Assembly: GCF_030532715.1 (NCBI RefSeq) | Contig: NZ_JAUNKO010000006.1 | Location: 124,001-188,000 of the forward strand | Origin: Corynebacterium sp. | GTDB lineage: Bacteria; Actinomycetota; Actinomycetes; Mycobacteriales; Mycobacteriaceae | Length of the DNA stretch: 64,000 bases | Direction of reading: 5' to 3' | Shown here: positions 1-9,405 of the stretch, one piece after another | How the letters are laid out: every line of letters starts with the position of its first letter | Position numbering within the stretch: the stretch's first letter is position 1 | Position numbers and translations under genes: made by a program | Notes under the pieces: model-generated | Seen by the model: only the letters and a program-made list of their open reading frames with translations | Told to the model about the DNA's origin: nothing | Database searches by the model: none

Positions 1-1552
1 CCGAATCCGTCGGAGTTTTCGCGATGAAGTCTATGGCTCGGTTCCGCGCGGGTGCTTCATCGTCGATGTGGACCTTGGAAGTGATCACCACATTGAACAA
101 GGTGATAATCAGAATTACTCCAGTGACCGCGGCCACCGCCGGAACGGTGCGATGATAGTTTCGAACCGCGTCGCGGGTGGCCATCCGCAGCGGCACCGGA
201 AGGTAGGAGCCCACGCGCGCGACGAGGAGCACGAGGGTGGTGGTGCCGAAGATCGCCGCTATCGCCGCAACCACCAGCCACATCTCGCTGGGCACGATGG
301 TGTCGTACATGGAGAGCCAGCCCGCCACGAGGGTGACCGCTGGGGCGATGACGTGGTGAGCACGCAGCTTGCGGATGCGAATGGACATTCCTTCCTGCAA
401 TGCCTGTACCGGGTCGAGCCGGGATGCTTGCACTGCTGGGATCAGCGCGGAGCCTATGCCGCACACCACGGCAATGGTGAACATAATGACGCTGAGATCC
501 CACGGCCACACCAGGTTGCCCGCAGCGGCGTTCCATATCACCGAGGCAAGGATGCCAAGTGCGCCGCCAAGTCCGCCGACGGTGCACCCTTCCGCCAGCA
601 TGATGCCAAACAAATCTGCGGGCTTGGCTCCGGTGGCGGAAAGTAACCCCAAGGTGGTGAGCTTCCGGCGCGCCGATACCGCGAACACAGGCCCCGTCAG
701 GCACGCGATAAATAACAGCAATAGCGTGCAGATGCTGAGGATCGAAATCGCGTCCTTCCACGAGGTGACGCTTCCAAAAAGATCTTCCAATGCGTTTGTT
801 GCAGTTACCGGTGGTCGGGTGGTTGTGGTGATGAAGGAAACACCCTGTGCGTTGGGGTGTCGTGGCACGGTTTCCTTGCTGACCCACTCGAGGGAGTGAT
901 TCAGCCTAAGCTCCGCAGACACGAGGGCGTTGTTGTCGGGGAGCTGTAGTGGAACGTCGCCGAAATTGATGGTGGTAGTTTGCGCCGCGACCCCCGCAAC
1001 GCGCAGTGAAACCTCGCGTTCGCCATACCGCACGGCTACCGTGTCACCCACGTGGGCGCTGATAGCGAAGGCTTCGGAATCGTCCAGTAGTATTTCGCCA
1101 GGTTGGGGGATCGCGGAGGTATCCGTGCGGGCGGCGGCTTGCACGGCGTCGATAGTTCCGAACGCTGTTGCTTCCGAAGGTCCACGTAGCCGCGCCGTGA
1201 ATGTTATCTCCGGCAAAAACGTGCTGGCTAGTTCGCTATCGTTTCCTAACGCCGCAGTAATGCGCTCAATGTCGGGGCTGGTGGAAACCCGCTCAAGATC
1301 GGCTGGCGGGATGCAATCAAGCTCCGAAAGATCCGCAAGCGAGTCAGCGTCTGGGCAGGGGGAGTCGGAAAAACTTACGGTTGAGGTAGGGCCCTGGGGC
1401 GGGACATAGTTCGCTGGCGCCGACGGAATGTCCATTAGGCTGAGAAACGCCAACAACGGCAGCGCAAACAACACCACCGCAAACGCGGTACGGGATTTAT
1501 GCAGCTGAATATCCCGCCAAGCCAAGCGGAACGCAAGCAGCAGTCGGCTCAT
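1..1552 (-). CDS. FtsX-like ABC transporter permease, 3' end cut off by the window edge
   Basis: The frame is open from an ATG at 1552 to the left edge, so only the first 517 or so residues are visible. It begins with a basic stretch and a membrane segment, then an extracytoplasmic domain, then several membrane helices around a cytoplasmic loop containing RLDPVQALQEG, the usual FtsX/MacB permease arrangement. It is a clear paralog of the permease at 2011-4632: both share the RMATRDAVRNY motif and the MLAEG motif at the same relative places. No ATPase gene of its own is visible, so it may use the one at 4629-5318 or one outside the window. The substrate is unknown. Such permeases often move lipids, lipoproteins or antimicrobial peptides. 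Confidence 0.85.
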   Translation of the reverse strand, partial: MSRLLLAFRLAWRDIQLHKSRTAFAVVLFALPLLAFLSLMDIPSAPANYVPPQGPTSTVSFSDSPCPDADSLADLSELDCIPPADLERVSTSPDIERITAALGNDSELASTFLPEITFTARLRGPSEATAFGTIDAVQAAARTDTSAIPQPGEILLDDSEAFAISAHVGDTVAVRYGEREVSLRVAGVAAQTTTINFGDVPLQLPDNNALVSAELRLNHSLEWVSKETVPRHPNAQGVSFITTTTRPPVTATNALEDLFGSVTSWKDAISILSICTLLLLFIACLTGPVFAVSARRKLTTLGLLSATGAKPADLFGIMLAEGCTVGGLGGALGILASVIWNAAAGNLVWPWDLSVIMFTIAVVCGIGSALIPAVQASRLDPVQALQEGMSIRIRKLRAHHVIAPAVTLVAGWLSMYDTIVPSEMWLVVAAIAAIFGTTTLVLLVARVGSYLPVPLRMATRDAVRNYHRTVPAVAAVTGVILIITLFNVVITSKVHIDDEAPARNRAIDFIAKTPTDS

Positions 1553-1815
1553 AGCTTTCGTTGCTCCAACCGTAGGTGATCCGCGCTGCGGCGCGGCTGC
1601 TAAATTACATCCTGCTCTTGTCCCGCTTCGCAGCGGTGTTTGCTCGGGAAACCGAGTGGGGTGCGCGTTACGGGCATGAGCGCAATCTTCTGACGTCGTT
1701 TACCAACTTTCCTGAAAACTTACGGGGTAACATCACCTTGAACAAGCGGTTCTACCCGAGTGTGGCAGCTGGGCTACCATCGGAGAAACCTTTTCACGGA
1801 TAACAAGGAGTAGTT

Positions 1816-1980
1816 GTGAGTTTTATTCAAAAGGCCAAGGAATTTGCCAAAGCCAACCCGCAGAAAGTCGACCAAGCCGTGGAAAAGGTGGGCGACCTGG
1901 TGGATAAGAAGACCGGCGGCAAATATGTCGCCGCCGTGGACAAGGTGCAGGAAACCGTGAAAACTCAGCTGAAAAAGTAA
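1816..1980 (+). CDS. Small MT0933-type antitoxin-like or stress protein (54 aa)
   Basis: This short frame begins at GTG 1816, seven bases after an AAGGAG ribosome site, and codes for 54 residues. It reads as a lysine-rich amphipathic helix protein, beginning SFIQKAKEFAKANPQKVDQA and containing the DKKTGGKY motif typical of the actinobacterial MT0933/Rv0909-like family. Pfam labels that family antitoxin, although the corynebacterial members usually have no toxin beside them. None is visible here: both neighbours are ABC permease genes. The family call rests on the motif, and the function is not established. Confidence 0.75.
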   Translation: MSFIQKAKEFAKANPQKVDQAVEKVGDLVDKKTGGKYVAAVDKVQETVKTQLKK

Positions 1981-2010
1981 CACCGATACGTGCTCATGCC
2001 GCAGCGGTGA

Positions 2011-4632
2011 TTAGGTTGGGCGCCGCCTGCCGGTGGTTGCCGCTCGCGTCCGAGCACCAAATACGAGTCCGATAAGCCAGGAGAGTGCCGACATCAGCAC
2101 TAGCACCGTGGCGATATACGCCCATGGCAAACCGGAAAAATCCGACCAAGAATCGAAATGCAGTGCGGAAACCAACGCCAAATACACTGCATATGATGTG
2201 CCAGCGAGGGTGCCTAACAACCCAACAACGAGCCCTTGCGCACCCGAGTACCGGCGCACCAAGCTTGGCGACGCCCCGAGCGCCACCATCGTTTCCGTAT
2301 CTCGCCGCGATTCTGCCGCAGCGAGCAAAATCACCAAGAGGATTACGCTCAGCGTTAACCACAGCACGGCAGAGAACGCGAGGGACCGGAAGGCCAGCGT
2401 GGAGGTACGCGTAGTGTCAATCTGGGAGACCGTCGCGTGTGGTGTTGCGAGGGGGCGGAATTCCACAGTCAAGCTTTCAAGGAAACTCAACGGTTCGTCG
2501 CGGGAAACGCGGGTTTCTTGGTAGTAGCTTTTTAGGCCCATCTCTTCGACCATGTTCGGCGTGACAAGCACAGAAATCCAGACTGGGACTTCATCATCGG
2601 GGCTCAGCACCTCGGCTTGGAAATCATGCGACGGTAGATTTTCTTGGGCGTTAGCCTCGTAAAACTCCGAATCGAAGCTCAGCGGAGGGGCCACACCAAT
2701 GGTTACCTTGCCGTCTGTGAGCGCCTTACTGTAGTTGACCACGGCTTTACCTTCGTGAAGCGCCGCCGCGGCCCTCGCCGCATCCGAGGTGGAGAAAACG
2801 TCAGGGTGCAATCGCGCCAATAATTCAGGGGCGTTCGGATCCACAACATAGACACTGGTGCCAAATTGGCTCGCATGGTGGTGTCCTAGTGAGGCAAAAT
2901 CCGTCCGATACGACGTGCCCGAATCCGTGGAAACGCCCTGCGGCAACGCAACAAACAGCGTGGGATCGGAAATCGTATCGGGGTCGTACACCCCATAGGA
3001 ATCGGTGCGCATATTGAAGTCGAATTGGGACGACAATTCGTCAATTTGTTGATCAAAGGGTGCGGAGGTGAGTGATCGGACTTGCGATTGAACGGCCAAT
3101 GCTACGTTGCGCGGGGTATGTTCGCTTGCCGGGGACATGCTCAACTCGCTGAGCATGATCGCGATAAGAATCGTTCCGGCGATCGCAGCGACCGCAGGTA
3201 CCGTCCTCTGATAATTCCGCACCGCATCCCGGGTGGCCATACGGGCAGGTAGGGGCAGGTATGTCGCCGCCTTCTCCGCAAGCAGCACGAGACTCGTCGT
3301 GCCAATGATCGCGGCAATGGAAGCGATAACCAGCCACACCTCGCTGGGAAGCACCCAGGCGGTAACCACCCCGATGCCGGCCAAAAGCGCAACGATGGGT
3401 GCGGCGATATGGCGCTTCCGCAGCCGACGCATGCGGGTGGATGCCCCCTCGTTCAACGCCTGTATCGGGTCGAGCTTGGCTGTAGTTATCGCAGGAATGA
3501 TCGCCGCCGCAATGCCACAGGCGATGGAGGCGAAGAGGAGGACAATGGCCACGTCCCACGGCCAGATCATTGTTCCACTGCCATCGCCGAGCAAGGAGGC
3601 TGCAATGTTTATGGTGGCGGAGCCAACGATGCCGAATGCTGCTCCGATCACGCCGATAATGACACCTTCGGCGAGCATCAGGGAAAAAAGATCCATGGGG
3701 GCAGCGCCGGAGGCTGACAGCAAGCCCAACGTAGTGAGCTTCCGGCGAACCGAAACCGCGAACACGGGGCCAACAATGCAAGCGATAAACAGCAGCAAAA
3801 GCGTGGCTATGCTGACCATCGTGATGGCTTCGGTGGCGTTCATGCCACCCGCGACCACATCGAATAACACGGGGTCGGTGATCACCTGGTGCTCGTCGGT
3901 GCTTTGGAAATCAATTCCTTGCTTGTTGGGACGATGATTCACAACTTCACCGGATACCCATAAGACCGCAGCGCGGGATGAAAATTCCTCGCTGATGATG
4001 TCCTTGTAGTCCGGTACTTCAAACGGCACGTTCTCTATGTGAATCAGATTTGTATACGCGGACGAGATATCGGCCACCCGAAGTTTGACGCTCCGGTTCC
4101 CGTGGGTCATGGTGACTTGATCACCAACACCGGCCCCAGTGATAAAACTAGTCTCCTCGTTGAGGATGATTTCCCCGGGATTCGGCAGTTTGGTTTCGTT
4201 TCGATGTGTGCCTGGTTGAAGCACATTGATTACAGGTAACGCCGTTTCGTCGGAAGTTCCCTTCACTTCGGCCGAAAATTGAAATTCTGGCCTAAAACTG
4301 GCTGCGAGTTTGGCATCATCACCCAGTGCGGTTTGAATTCGCTCTAAGTCCGGGGTTTGGGTAAGTTTTTCGACGTCGTTTCGGGATATGCAATCTGCGG
4401 AATCATCCACTTCGTCCATTTCAGCGCAAGCGTAGTTGGTGATCCAAGCGATTGATATGGGCTCATTGCTGTTGTAGTGCGGCCGGTGATCTAATCCCAA
4501 ATTGATGCCAGAGCTGAGGCCCAGGATAAACAGCAATGGTAATGAAAATAGTACCACCGCGAAACTCGTGCGTGCCTTGTGGTTTTGAATGTCCCGCCAA
4601 GCTAGGCGGAACGCGAGGCGCATGCGATTCAT
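2011..4632 (-). CDS. FtsX-like ABC transporter permease (873 aa)
   Basis: This is a full-length two-unit MacB/FtsX permease. The N terminus has an amphipathic basic segment followed by a membrane helix near residues 25-45, then a large extracytoplasmic domain. Three helices follow around residues 270-390, a central pair near 410-460, a second extracytoplasmic domain and a C-terminal set of three helices. The cytoplasmic loop contains KLDPIQALNEG, the conserved coupling region. Its start overlaps the stop of the ATPase gene by four bases, so the padR-ATPase-permease genes are almost certainly one transcript. It is paralogous to the partial gene at 1-1552. A role in exporting a lipid or peptide, or in resistance, is inferred from the PadR-controlled layout. 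Confidence 0.92.
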   Translation of the reverse strand: MNRMRLAFRLAWRDIQNHKARTSFAVVLFSLPLLFILGLSSGINLGLDHRPHYNSNEPISIAWITNYACAEMDEVDDSADCISRNDVEKLTQTPDLERIQTALGDDAKLAASFRPEFQFSAEVKGTSDETALPVINVLQPGTHRNETKLPNPGEIILNEETSFITGAGVGDQVTMTHGNRSVKLRVADISSAYTNLIHIENVPFEVPDYKDIISEEFSSRAAVLWVSGEVVNHRPNKQGIDFQSTDEHQVITDPVLFDVVAGGMNATEAITMVSIATLLLLFIACIVGPVFAVSVRRKLTTLGLLSASGAAPMDLFSLMLAEGVIIGVIGAAFGIVGSATINIAASLLGDGSGTMIWPWDVAIVLLFASIACGIAAAIIPAITTAKLDPIQALNEGASTRMRRLRKRHIAAPIVALLAGIGVVTAWVLPSEVWLVIASIAAIIGTTSLVLLAEKAATYLPLPARMATRDAVRNYQRTVPAVAAIAGTILIAIMLSELSMSPASEHTPRNVALAVQSQVRSLTSAPFDQQIDELSSQFDFNMRTDSYGVYDPDTISDPTLFVALPQGVSTDSGTSYRTDFASLGHHHASQFGTSVYVVDPNAPELLARLHPDVFSTSDAARAAAALHEGKAVVNYSKALTDGKVTIGVAPPLSFDSEFYEANAQENLPSHDFQAEVLSPDDEVPVWISVLVTPNMVEEMGLKSYYQETRVSRDEPLSFLESLTVEFRPLATPHATVSQIDTTRTSTLAFRSLAFSAVLWLTLSVILLVILLAAAESRRDTETMVALGASPSLVRRYSGAQGLVVGLLGTLAGTSYAVYLALVSALHFDSWSDFSGLPWAYIATVLVLMSALSWLIGLVFGARTRAATTGRRRPT

Positions 4633-5318
4633 TGGGAGGCCCTTTCAATTTGCCCGTCGCGGAGGTACACCACGCGGTCCGCGTAGGCGGCGAATCGGGG
4701 CTCATGGGTGACTAAGAGCCCCGCGGCGCCCATATCAACTCGTGTGCGAAGCAATTGCAGGACGGATTCGCCGGTGGTGGTGTCAAGGGCACCAGTAGGT
4801 TCATCTGCGAGAATCAATCGACGCTCGCCCACGAGGGCGCGTGCGATTGCAGCCCGTTGGCGTTGGCCCCCTGATACCTCAGAGGGGTACCGGTCCGCGA
4901 TCTCCGCAAGCCCGATCTCTTGGAGCGCTTCCACCGCATGCGTGCGGGCTTGGCTTCGCCGCATGTTGCCGAGCTCGAGCGGCAATGCCACGTTTTCCGC
5001 CACAGTGAGGGTGGGAATGAGATTGAAATCTTGGAACACAATGCCGATATGCTCACGGCGAATCTTTGCGCGCATCGGTGGCTTGAATTTGGAAACATCG
5101 ATGCCGTCGATAAGCACACGTCCTTCGGTGGGCGTATCGAGGGTGCCGGCAATGTTGAGGAGTGTGGACTTACCCGCACCGGAAGGCCCCATAATGGCCA
5201 CTAATTCGCCGTACTCGACTGTGAGGTCTGCATGATCCAAGGCCATGACCTTGTTCGGGCCGTCGTGGTGAACACGGGTGACTTGATCAAGCACAAGGGC
5301 GGGCTGCGGAGTGGTCAT
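4629..5318 (-). CDS. ABC transporter ATP-binding protein, MacB/LolD type (229 aa)
   Basis: This is the ATPase subunit that powers the FtsX-type permease encoded next to it. The Walker A motif GPSGAGKST lies near residue 44, the signature VSGGQRQR near residue 145 and the Walker B stretch LILADEPTGALD near residue 165, followed by the H-loop in LLVTHEPRFAAY. The length is normal for the family. It overlaps the PadR gene upstream and the permease downstream by four bases each (ATGA type), which implies translational coupling. Expression is probably set by the PadR protein encoded first in the operon. Confidence 0.95.
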   Translation of the reverse strand: MTTPQPALVLDQVTRVHHDGPNKVMALDHADLTVEYGELVAIMGPSGAGKSTLLNIAGTLDTPTEGRVLIDGIDVSKFKPPMRAKIRREHIGIVFQDFNLIPTLTVAENVALPLELGNMRRSQARTHAVEALQEIGLAEIADRYPSEVSGGQRQRAAIARALVGERRLILADEPTGALDTTTGESVLQLLRTRVDMGAAGLLVTHEPRFAAYADRVVYLRDGQIERASQ

Positions 5319-5845
5319 TTGGCGTTCTCCTTCGGAGGGCTCAGGGTTTCAATATGGTCTAACCAGCGGGCTTCTGCTTCCAGGTCGAAGAGGCGACGCT
5401 CCAGTAGCAATCGCTGCGCGCTTTGTTCCGGCGGCGTGGTCGCCTTGAGTTTTGTAACGGCACGCAATTCGGCCATCGCCGCCTCGCGCTGTCTCTGGAT
5501 TAGCTCCGAGAGGTTTCCGCCGACCAGGGCCGCCATTGCTACCTTGATCACTAGTTCATCGCGGTCGTCGCGGCTTTTTATGGTGGGGGAGAGCCACCAC
5601 TGCACGAGGGCATGCTTGCCCTCCTCGGTGATTTGATAGATTTCTGCATTCCGGCCGGAGGTGCCGGAATCCGTGCCGATATGTTCTATGAGCCCATCGC
5701 GGTGGAGACGTTGCATGGTTTGATACACCTGCCCGACGTTGATGGGCCATGTGTTCGCAGTGCGTGATTCAAAGGTTTGTCGAAGCTGGCCGACCCCGCA
5801 GGGCTGCTGGCTTAACAAACTGAGTAGCGCGTACTTAACGGACAT
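5315..5845 (-). CDS. PadR family transcriptional regulator (176 aa)
   Basis: The protein has the PadR N-terminal winged helix (SVKYALLSLLSQQPCGVGQL through VYQTMQRLHRDGLIEH) and a C-terminal helical dimerisation region (Vir_C type, about residues 100-170). I place the start at the ATG at 5845, which gives the family's usual N terminus. The longer frame to 5923 would run through the likely operator repeats. It is the first gene of a three-gene operon with an ABC ATPase and permease, a common layout in which PadR represses the transporter until an inducer binds. The region upstream of the start has a clear inverted repeat. Confidence 0.9.
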   Translation of the reverse strand: MSVKYALLSLLSQQPCGVGQLRQTFESRTANTWPINVGQVYQTMQRLHRDGLIEHIGTDSGTSGRNAEIYQITEEGKHALVQWWLSPTIKSRDDRDELVIKVAMAALVGGNLSELIQRQREAAMAELRAVTKLKATTPPEQSAQRLLLERRLFDLEAEARWLDHIETLSPPKENAK

Positions 5846-5863
5846 CCCAATATTCCTTCGGTA

Positions 5864-5900
5864 GTTACCTAGTAACTTAGTGAATAAGTTACCGAGTAAG
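5864..5900. promoter_or_regulatory. Putative PadR operator: overlapping inverted repeats
   Basis: GTAACTTA at 5872-5879 and TAAGTTAC at 5885-5892 form a perfect 8-base inverted repeat with a five-base gap. A second palindrome, GTTAC-CTA-GTAAC, covers 5864-5876, and a related copy GTTACCGAGTAAG covers 5888-5900. The array ends 19 bases upstream of the PadR start, where an autorepressor would bind. The assignment to PadR is inferred from position and symmetry. Confidence 0.6.
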
Positions 5901-6005
5901 TTAGGAATGGGCAAGAGCTCCATGCTTCAGTTTGCAAAGCGCCCTACGATGGGAGAATCCGCCACCCAACCGAAAAAGTAATCCCCCCGATCAGCGCTGC
6001 CCGCA

Positions 6006-7934
6006 CTACCAGATGGTCACCCGTTGGTCAGGCTCGATCCACATGTTCCCGTTCGGGTCCACGTCGAATGCCTGATAAAACTCGGCGATATTGCCGCAGA
6101 TGATATTGCAGCGGAATTCGGCGGGGGAGTGGGGGTCAATAGCCAAGTACTTTTGGGCGAGTTCGGGGCGTATCGCGGTGCGCCACACGCGTGCCCACGA
6201 AATGAAAAAGCGCTGCAAGGCGGTGTACTCGGTGCCTTCCATAGCGGGGTCCGAACCTGAAGTATCCACCTGCGCGGTGGGGGCGGAATCGAAATCTTGG
6301 CCGCGGTCCGCAAGGTAGCGTCGGTACGCTACCAGCGCAATCCCAAGCCCGCCGAGATCGCCAATGTTTTCCCCGAGGGTGAACTCCCCATTGACGCCGA
6401 GACTTTCCGTGCCTGTTAGCACCGAAGGAATCAGCCCCTGGAATTGCTTGACGAGTTTTGCGGTGAGCGTTTCGAACGCGGCGCGGTCCTCTGGGCTCCA
6501 CCAAGATTCGATGTTGCCTTCGCCGTCATACTGGCTGCCTTGATCATCAAAGCCGTGGCCGATCTCGTGGCCAATCACCGCGCCAATCGCACCGAAGTTC
6601 GTCGCCGCGTCCGCGCCGGGGGTGTAAAACGGCGGACGTAAAATGGCCGCCGGGAACGTAATTCCATTGAGCACTGGGTTATAGAACGCATTGACGGTTT
6701 GCGGGGTGGTCACCCATTCGTGGCGATCCACGGGCTTGCCCAGTTTCGCCGTTTCATAATCGTGGAGGAACGCGGTACCGGCGCGAACGTTCGCCAAGAG
6801 GTCCGCACCAACAGGTGAAAACGCGAGTCCTTCGTAGGAGCGCCACTTGTCTGGGTACCCGATCTTGGCGCGGAACTTCGACAGTTTTTCCAATGCTTTG
6901 TTGCGGGTTGTGGGGGTCATCCACGGTAGATTGCTGATTCGCTCCTGGTACGCATTCAGCAGGTAATCCACCATTTCCAACAGTTCGTCTTTCCACTCCG
7001 GCTGGAAATGGCGCTCCACGAACAGCTGGCCGATTTCCTCGCCAACTACCCCGGCGGCCAGTTCAATGCCGCGCTTCCAACGTGCGCGTTGTTCGGTGGC
7101 TCCGGACAGCTTCGTTTCAAAAAAGTCGAAGTTGGCTAAGGAAATTTCCGGCGGCAGGCACTCCGCGCGGGCCAGCAGGATGTTCCATACCGCAAGCAGC
7201 TTCCAATCGGCCAGACGTTCGGGCGTGATGAGGGTTTCTAGGTGCTGCACGAACGACGGCATCATCGTGACAATGCGCCCCTCGGTGACCCCCGCGCCGT
7301 CCAAAAACGCCTTCGACATTGGCGGCAGGTCAAGGTCGGGGTTGTAGGTTTTCACGGCGTCGCGCGTGGCTACTACATCCCAATGGCCCGCCGCAATGTC
7401 CGTTTCCAGCACAACAATGCGTTCCGCAGCCTCGCTTATCGACGCCCCGCCCAGCCAGCTCGCAGGCAAAAACCCCAGCATGCGTTCCACATGCGCCCGA
7501 TAGGCCGACAAGGTTTCCGCATGTTCAGGTGCGCGATAGTACGCCTCATCAGGTAGGGCGATGCCTGCCTGGAAGAGGTAGAGGGCTGCGTCAGTACTGC
7601 CAGCATCCTTGGCAATCCAAAAACCTAACGGGCCCGCTACGCCTAGGCGATCTAGCTCTCCGCATGCGTAGGCGAACTCGGCCGGGGTAGACGCGGCGTC
7701 GATAAGCGAAAAGTCCGCAGTAAGCGGGTCGATGCCCGCGGCGGTAATGCCGGGTACGTCCATAAACGAGCGGTACATGTCGGCGGCGCGCCCAGCGGAA
7801 GTTTCAACTATTTCGCGGACGTCCTGTTCGGCCTGGTCGCGGAGCTGATGGAACACTCCGTCGATGCCGCGGTCGGCGGGAATAACATGCGTATCAATCC
7901 AAGGGCCGTTGACTAGGCGATAGAGGTCTTTCAT
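6006..7934 (-). CDS. M13 family zinc metalloendopeptidase (642 aa)
   Basis: This is a neprilysin/PepO-type peptidase. The zinc motif HEIGH is at residues 456-460, the third ligand motif ENIGDLGG is near residue 520, and the protein ends in a short motif close to the CxVW end usual for the family (here RVTIW). The M13 N-terminal domain fills residues 1-400. The chosen start, ATG 7934, has an AAGGTGG ribosome site. The longer frame to 8300 crosses the intergenic region and adds a non-homologous tail. No signal peptide or membrane segment is visible at this start, so the enzyme is probably cytoplasmic or leaderless, as with other actinobacterial PepO proteins. Confidence 0.92.
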   Translation of the reverse strand: MKDLYRLVNGPWIDTHVIPADRGIDGVFHQLRDQAEQDVREIVETSAGRAADMYRSFMDVPGITAAGIDPLTADFSLIDAASTPAEFAYACGELDRLGVAGPLGFWIAKDAGSTDAALYLFQAGIALPDEAYYRAPEHAETLSAYRAHVERMLGFLPASWLGGASISEAAERIVVLETDIAAGHWDVVATRDAVKTYNPDLDLPPMSKAFLDGAGVTEGRIVTMMPSFVQHLETLITPERLADWKLLAVWNILLARAECLPPEISLANFDFFETKLSGATEQRARWKRGIELAAGVVGEEIGQLFVERHFQPEWKDELLEMVDYLLNAYQERISNLPWMTPTTRNKALEKLSKFRAKIGYPDKWRSYEGLAFSPVGADLLANVRAGTAFLHDYETAKLGKPVDRHEWVTTPQTVNAFYNPVLNGITFPAAILRPPFYTPGADAATNFGAIGAVIGHEIGHGFDDQGSQYDGEGNIESWWSPEDRAAFETLTAKLVKQFQGLIPSVLTGTESLGVNGEFTLGENIGDLGGLGIALVAYRRYLADRGQDFDSAPTAQVDTSGSDPAMEGTEYTALQRFFISWARVWRTAIRPELAQKYLAIDPHSPAEFRCNIICGNIAEFYQAFDVDPNGNMWIEPDQRVTIW

Positions 7935-8023
7935 GACTTTCCACCTTAAACGAAGTGGGCGGAGGGGTGCGTCGGGGTGCGGGAAGGCTGGGGTAGGCGT
8001 GGAGGTCTGACGAATGACCCATC

Positions 8024-8039
8024 TGTGGCGAATATCACA
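8024..8039. promoter_or_regulatory. Possible GlxR (CRP-like) binding site
   Basis: TGTGGCGAATATCACA resembles the corynebacterial GlxR site TGTGA-N6-TCACA with one mismatch. It lies in the intergenic region between the divergent M13 peptidase and muramidase genes, 90 bases from the first and 165 from the second. The match is by eye only. Confidence 0.4.
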
Positions 8040-8204
8040 CCTCGAAAGTATTAGATCTTCTGTTTGAATAAAACTGCGTACTTGCAGGTGGGGAAATCTT
8101 ACATTGTTGTAATTTTCTAGCGCTTGTTCTAGTAAAAAAGATGTTCGGCGTGTTACCTGTGTTGCCACTGTGACTTGTGTGATTAGTGGGGTACATTGAG
8201 GCTC

Positions 8205-9308
8205 ATGATGTTTTCCCCAAAAGTCCTCACACGTAATGTCGCCACGCTGTTCGTGGCACTTGCACTCGTGATCACATTTGTCACCACCCCGAAAGCGCAA
8301 GCGATTGACCTCGACGCCCCCTCCGGCGTTGACGTCTCAAGTTGGCAGCATCCCGGTGGAGAAGGCATCAACTGGGACTCCGTCAAAAGCGACGGCCACT
8401 CGTACGCATTTATCAAGGCCACCGAAGGGGTCAACTACCTTAACCCCCACTTTGCAGCGGACTCCCGTCAAGCCATCGATGCTGGACTCATGATCGGCAG
8501 CTATCACCTCGGAAGGCCCGGCGTGAGCGCGACCGCCCAAGCAGCGGCGTACGCGGCCGTGCTGGCAAGCCAGCCTCAACCCTCGCTGCCGCCGGTACTC
8601 GACATCGAATACGATGACGGCGTCGGACCTGCGCAAACGCAGGCGTGGGTGAAAGAATTTGTCACCGAAATCGAATTGCTGACCGGCCGGAAACCCATCA
8701 TCTACACCTACCGCTACTTCTGGGAACAACAGGTGGGCAATAGCACCGACTTTAAGGATTACCCCCTGTGGCTGGCTGCCTACCAAAACACGCCGCCCAC
8801 CACACTGCCGGGTGGTTGGGAGCAGATGACCTTCTGGCAGCGCTCCAGCACTGGGCGGGTTTCCGGAATCAACTACGACACCGACCTGAACCTCTTTAAT
8901 GGCAACCAAGCCCAGCTTGATGCCTTTGTAATTGGCAACTACGTGCAGCTCGGCAACATTATCAATCCCTCCTTGCGCTTGGATAAACTTCCAAACCTAG
9001 AGGTGATGTCCAAGCAAAACCCCGACCTGGTGAAAGTGATCCTCGCCGTGGCGGCGGGTGCCGTTGCCGCAAACGCGCTGAGCAAAGCAGCCCAAGACGC
9101 AGGTTTTGACGCCCGCCCTGCCGAAGAATTTGTCAAACTGGTGCAGGAGCAGGTCGACAGCGGGAAACTCCCAGTCAAAGATCTAGAAATCATGCTGGAC
9201 GAATCCAAATACACGGTCGGCGATCTAGTCAAACTGCTGGAAGCCGTCCAAGCGCGCCAAGCTGACCAGGCAGATGCGCAGCCGCAGGACCAGCAGCAAG
9301 AACAGTAA
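8205..9308 (+). CDS. Secreted GH25 family lysozyme (N,O-diacetylmuramidase, 367 aa)
   Basis: A signal peptide covers residues 1 to about 33 (basic start, hydrophobic core, AQA cleavage site). A GH25 domain follows, beginning GVDVSSWQHP with Asp43 and carrying the DIE catalytic motif at Asp133-Glu135, and ending around residue 245. The C-terminal region of about 120 residues is helical and ends in a Gln/Asp-rich tail. It may bind the wall or a partner. The enzyme should cleave the glycan strands of peptidoglycan outside the membrane. I prefer ATG 8205 over the upstream TTG at 8196. A strong hairpin downstream ends transcription from both converging genes. Confidence 0.92.
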   Translation: MMFSPKVLTRNVATLFVALALVITFVTTPKAQAIDLDAPSGVDVSSWQHPGGEGINWDSVKSDGHSYAFIKATEGVNYLNPHFAADSRQAIDAGLMIGSYHLGRPGVSATAQAAAYAAVLASQPQPSLPPVLDIEYDDGVGPAQTQAWVKEFVTEIELLTGRKPIIYTYRYFWEQQVGNSTDFKDYPLWLAAYQNTPPTTLPGGWEQMTFWQRSSTGRVSGINYDTDLNLFNGNQAQLDAFVIGNYVQLGNIINPSLRLDKLPNLEVMSKQNPDLVKVILAVAAGAVAANALSKAAQDAGFDARPAEEFVKLVQEQVDSGKLPVKDLEIMLDESKYTVGDLVKLLEAVQARQADQADAQPQDQQQEQ

Positions 9309-9356
9309 CAGCCTGCCGCCTAGACCACTCAAGAAAGACCTCTCCTAGGGAGGATT

Positions 9357-9397
9357 CAACAAGCCGCAGCACTTGGGGAAGGTGCTGCGGCTTGTTG
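9357..9397. terminator. Convergent hairpin terminator
   Basis: A perfect 16-base stem (9357-9372 with 9382-9397) around a nine-base loop lies between the muramidase gene and the convergently read emb gene. No long T run follows on either side. Confidence 0.75.
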
Positions 9398-9405
9398 CTG
9401 CGGAA

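Noticed and set aside
1726..1755. GGTAAC-N18-TTCTAC before the MT0933-type gene as a further sigma site
   Set aside because: The match to TGTAAC-N18-GTCTAA is only partial, and a more usual TACCAT -10 box lies closer to the gene.
1576..1803. Open frame of 75 codons before the MT0933-type gene
   Set aside because: It has no ribosome site, no family likeness and covers the promoter region of the small gene.
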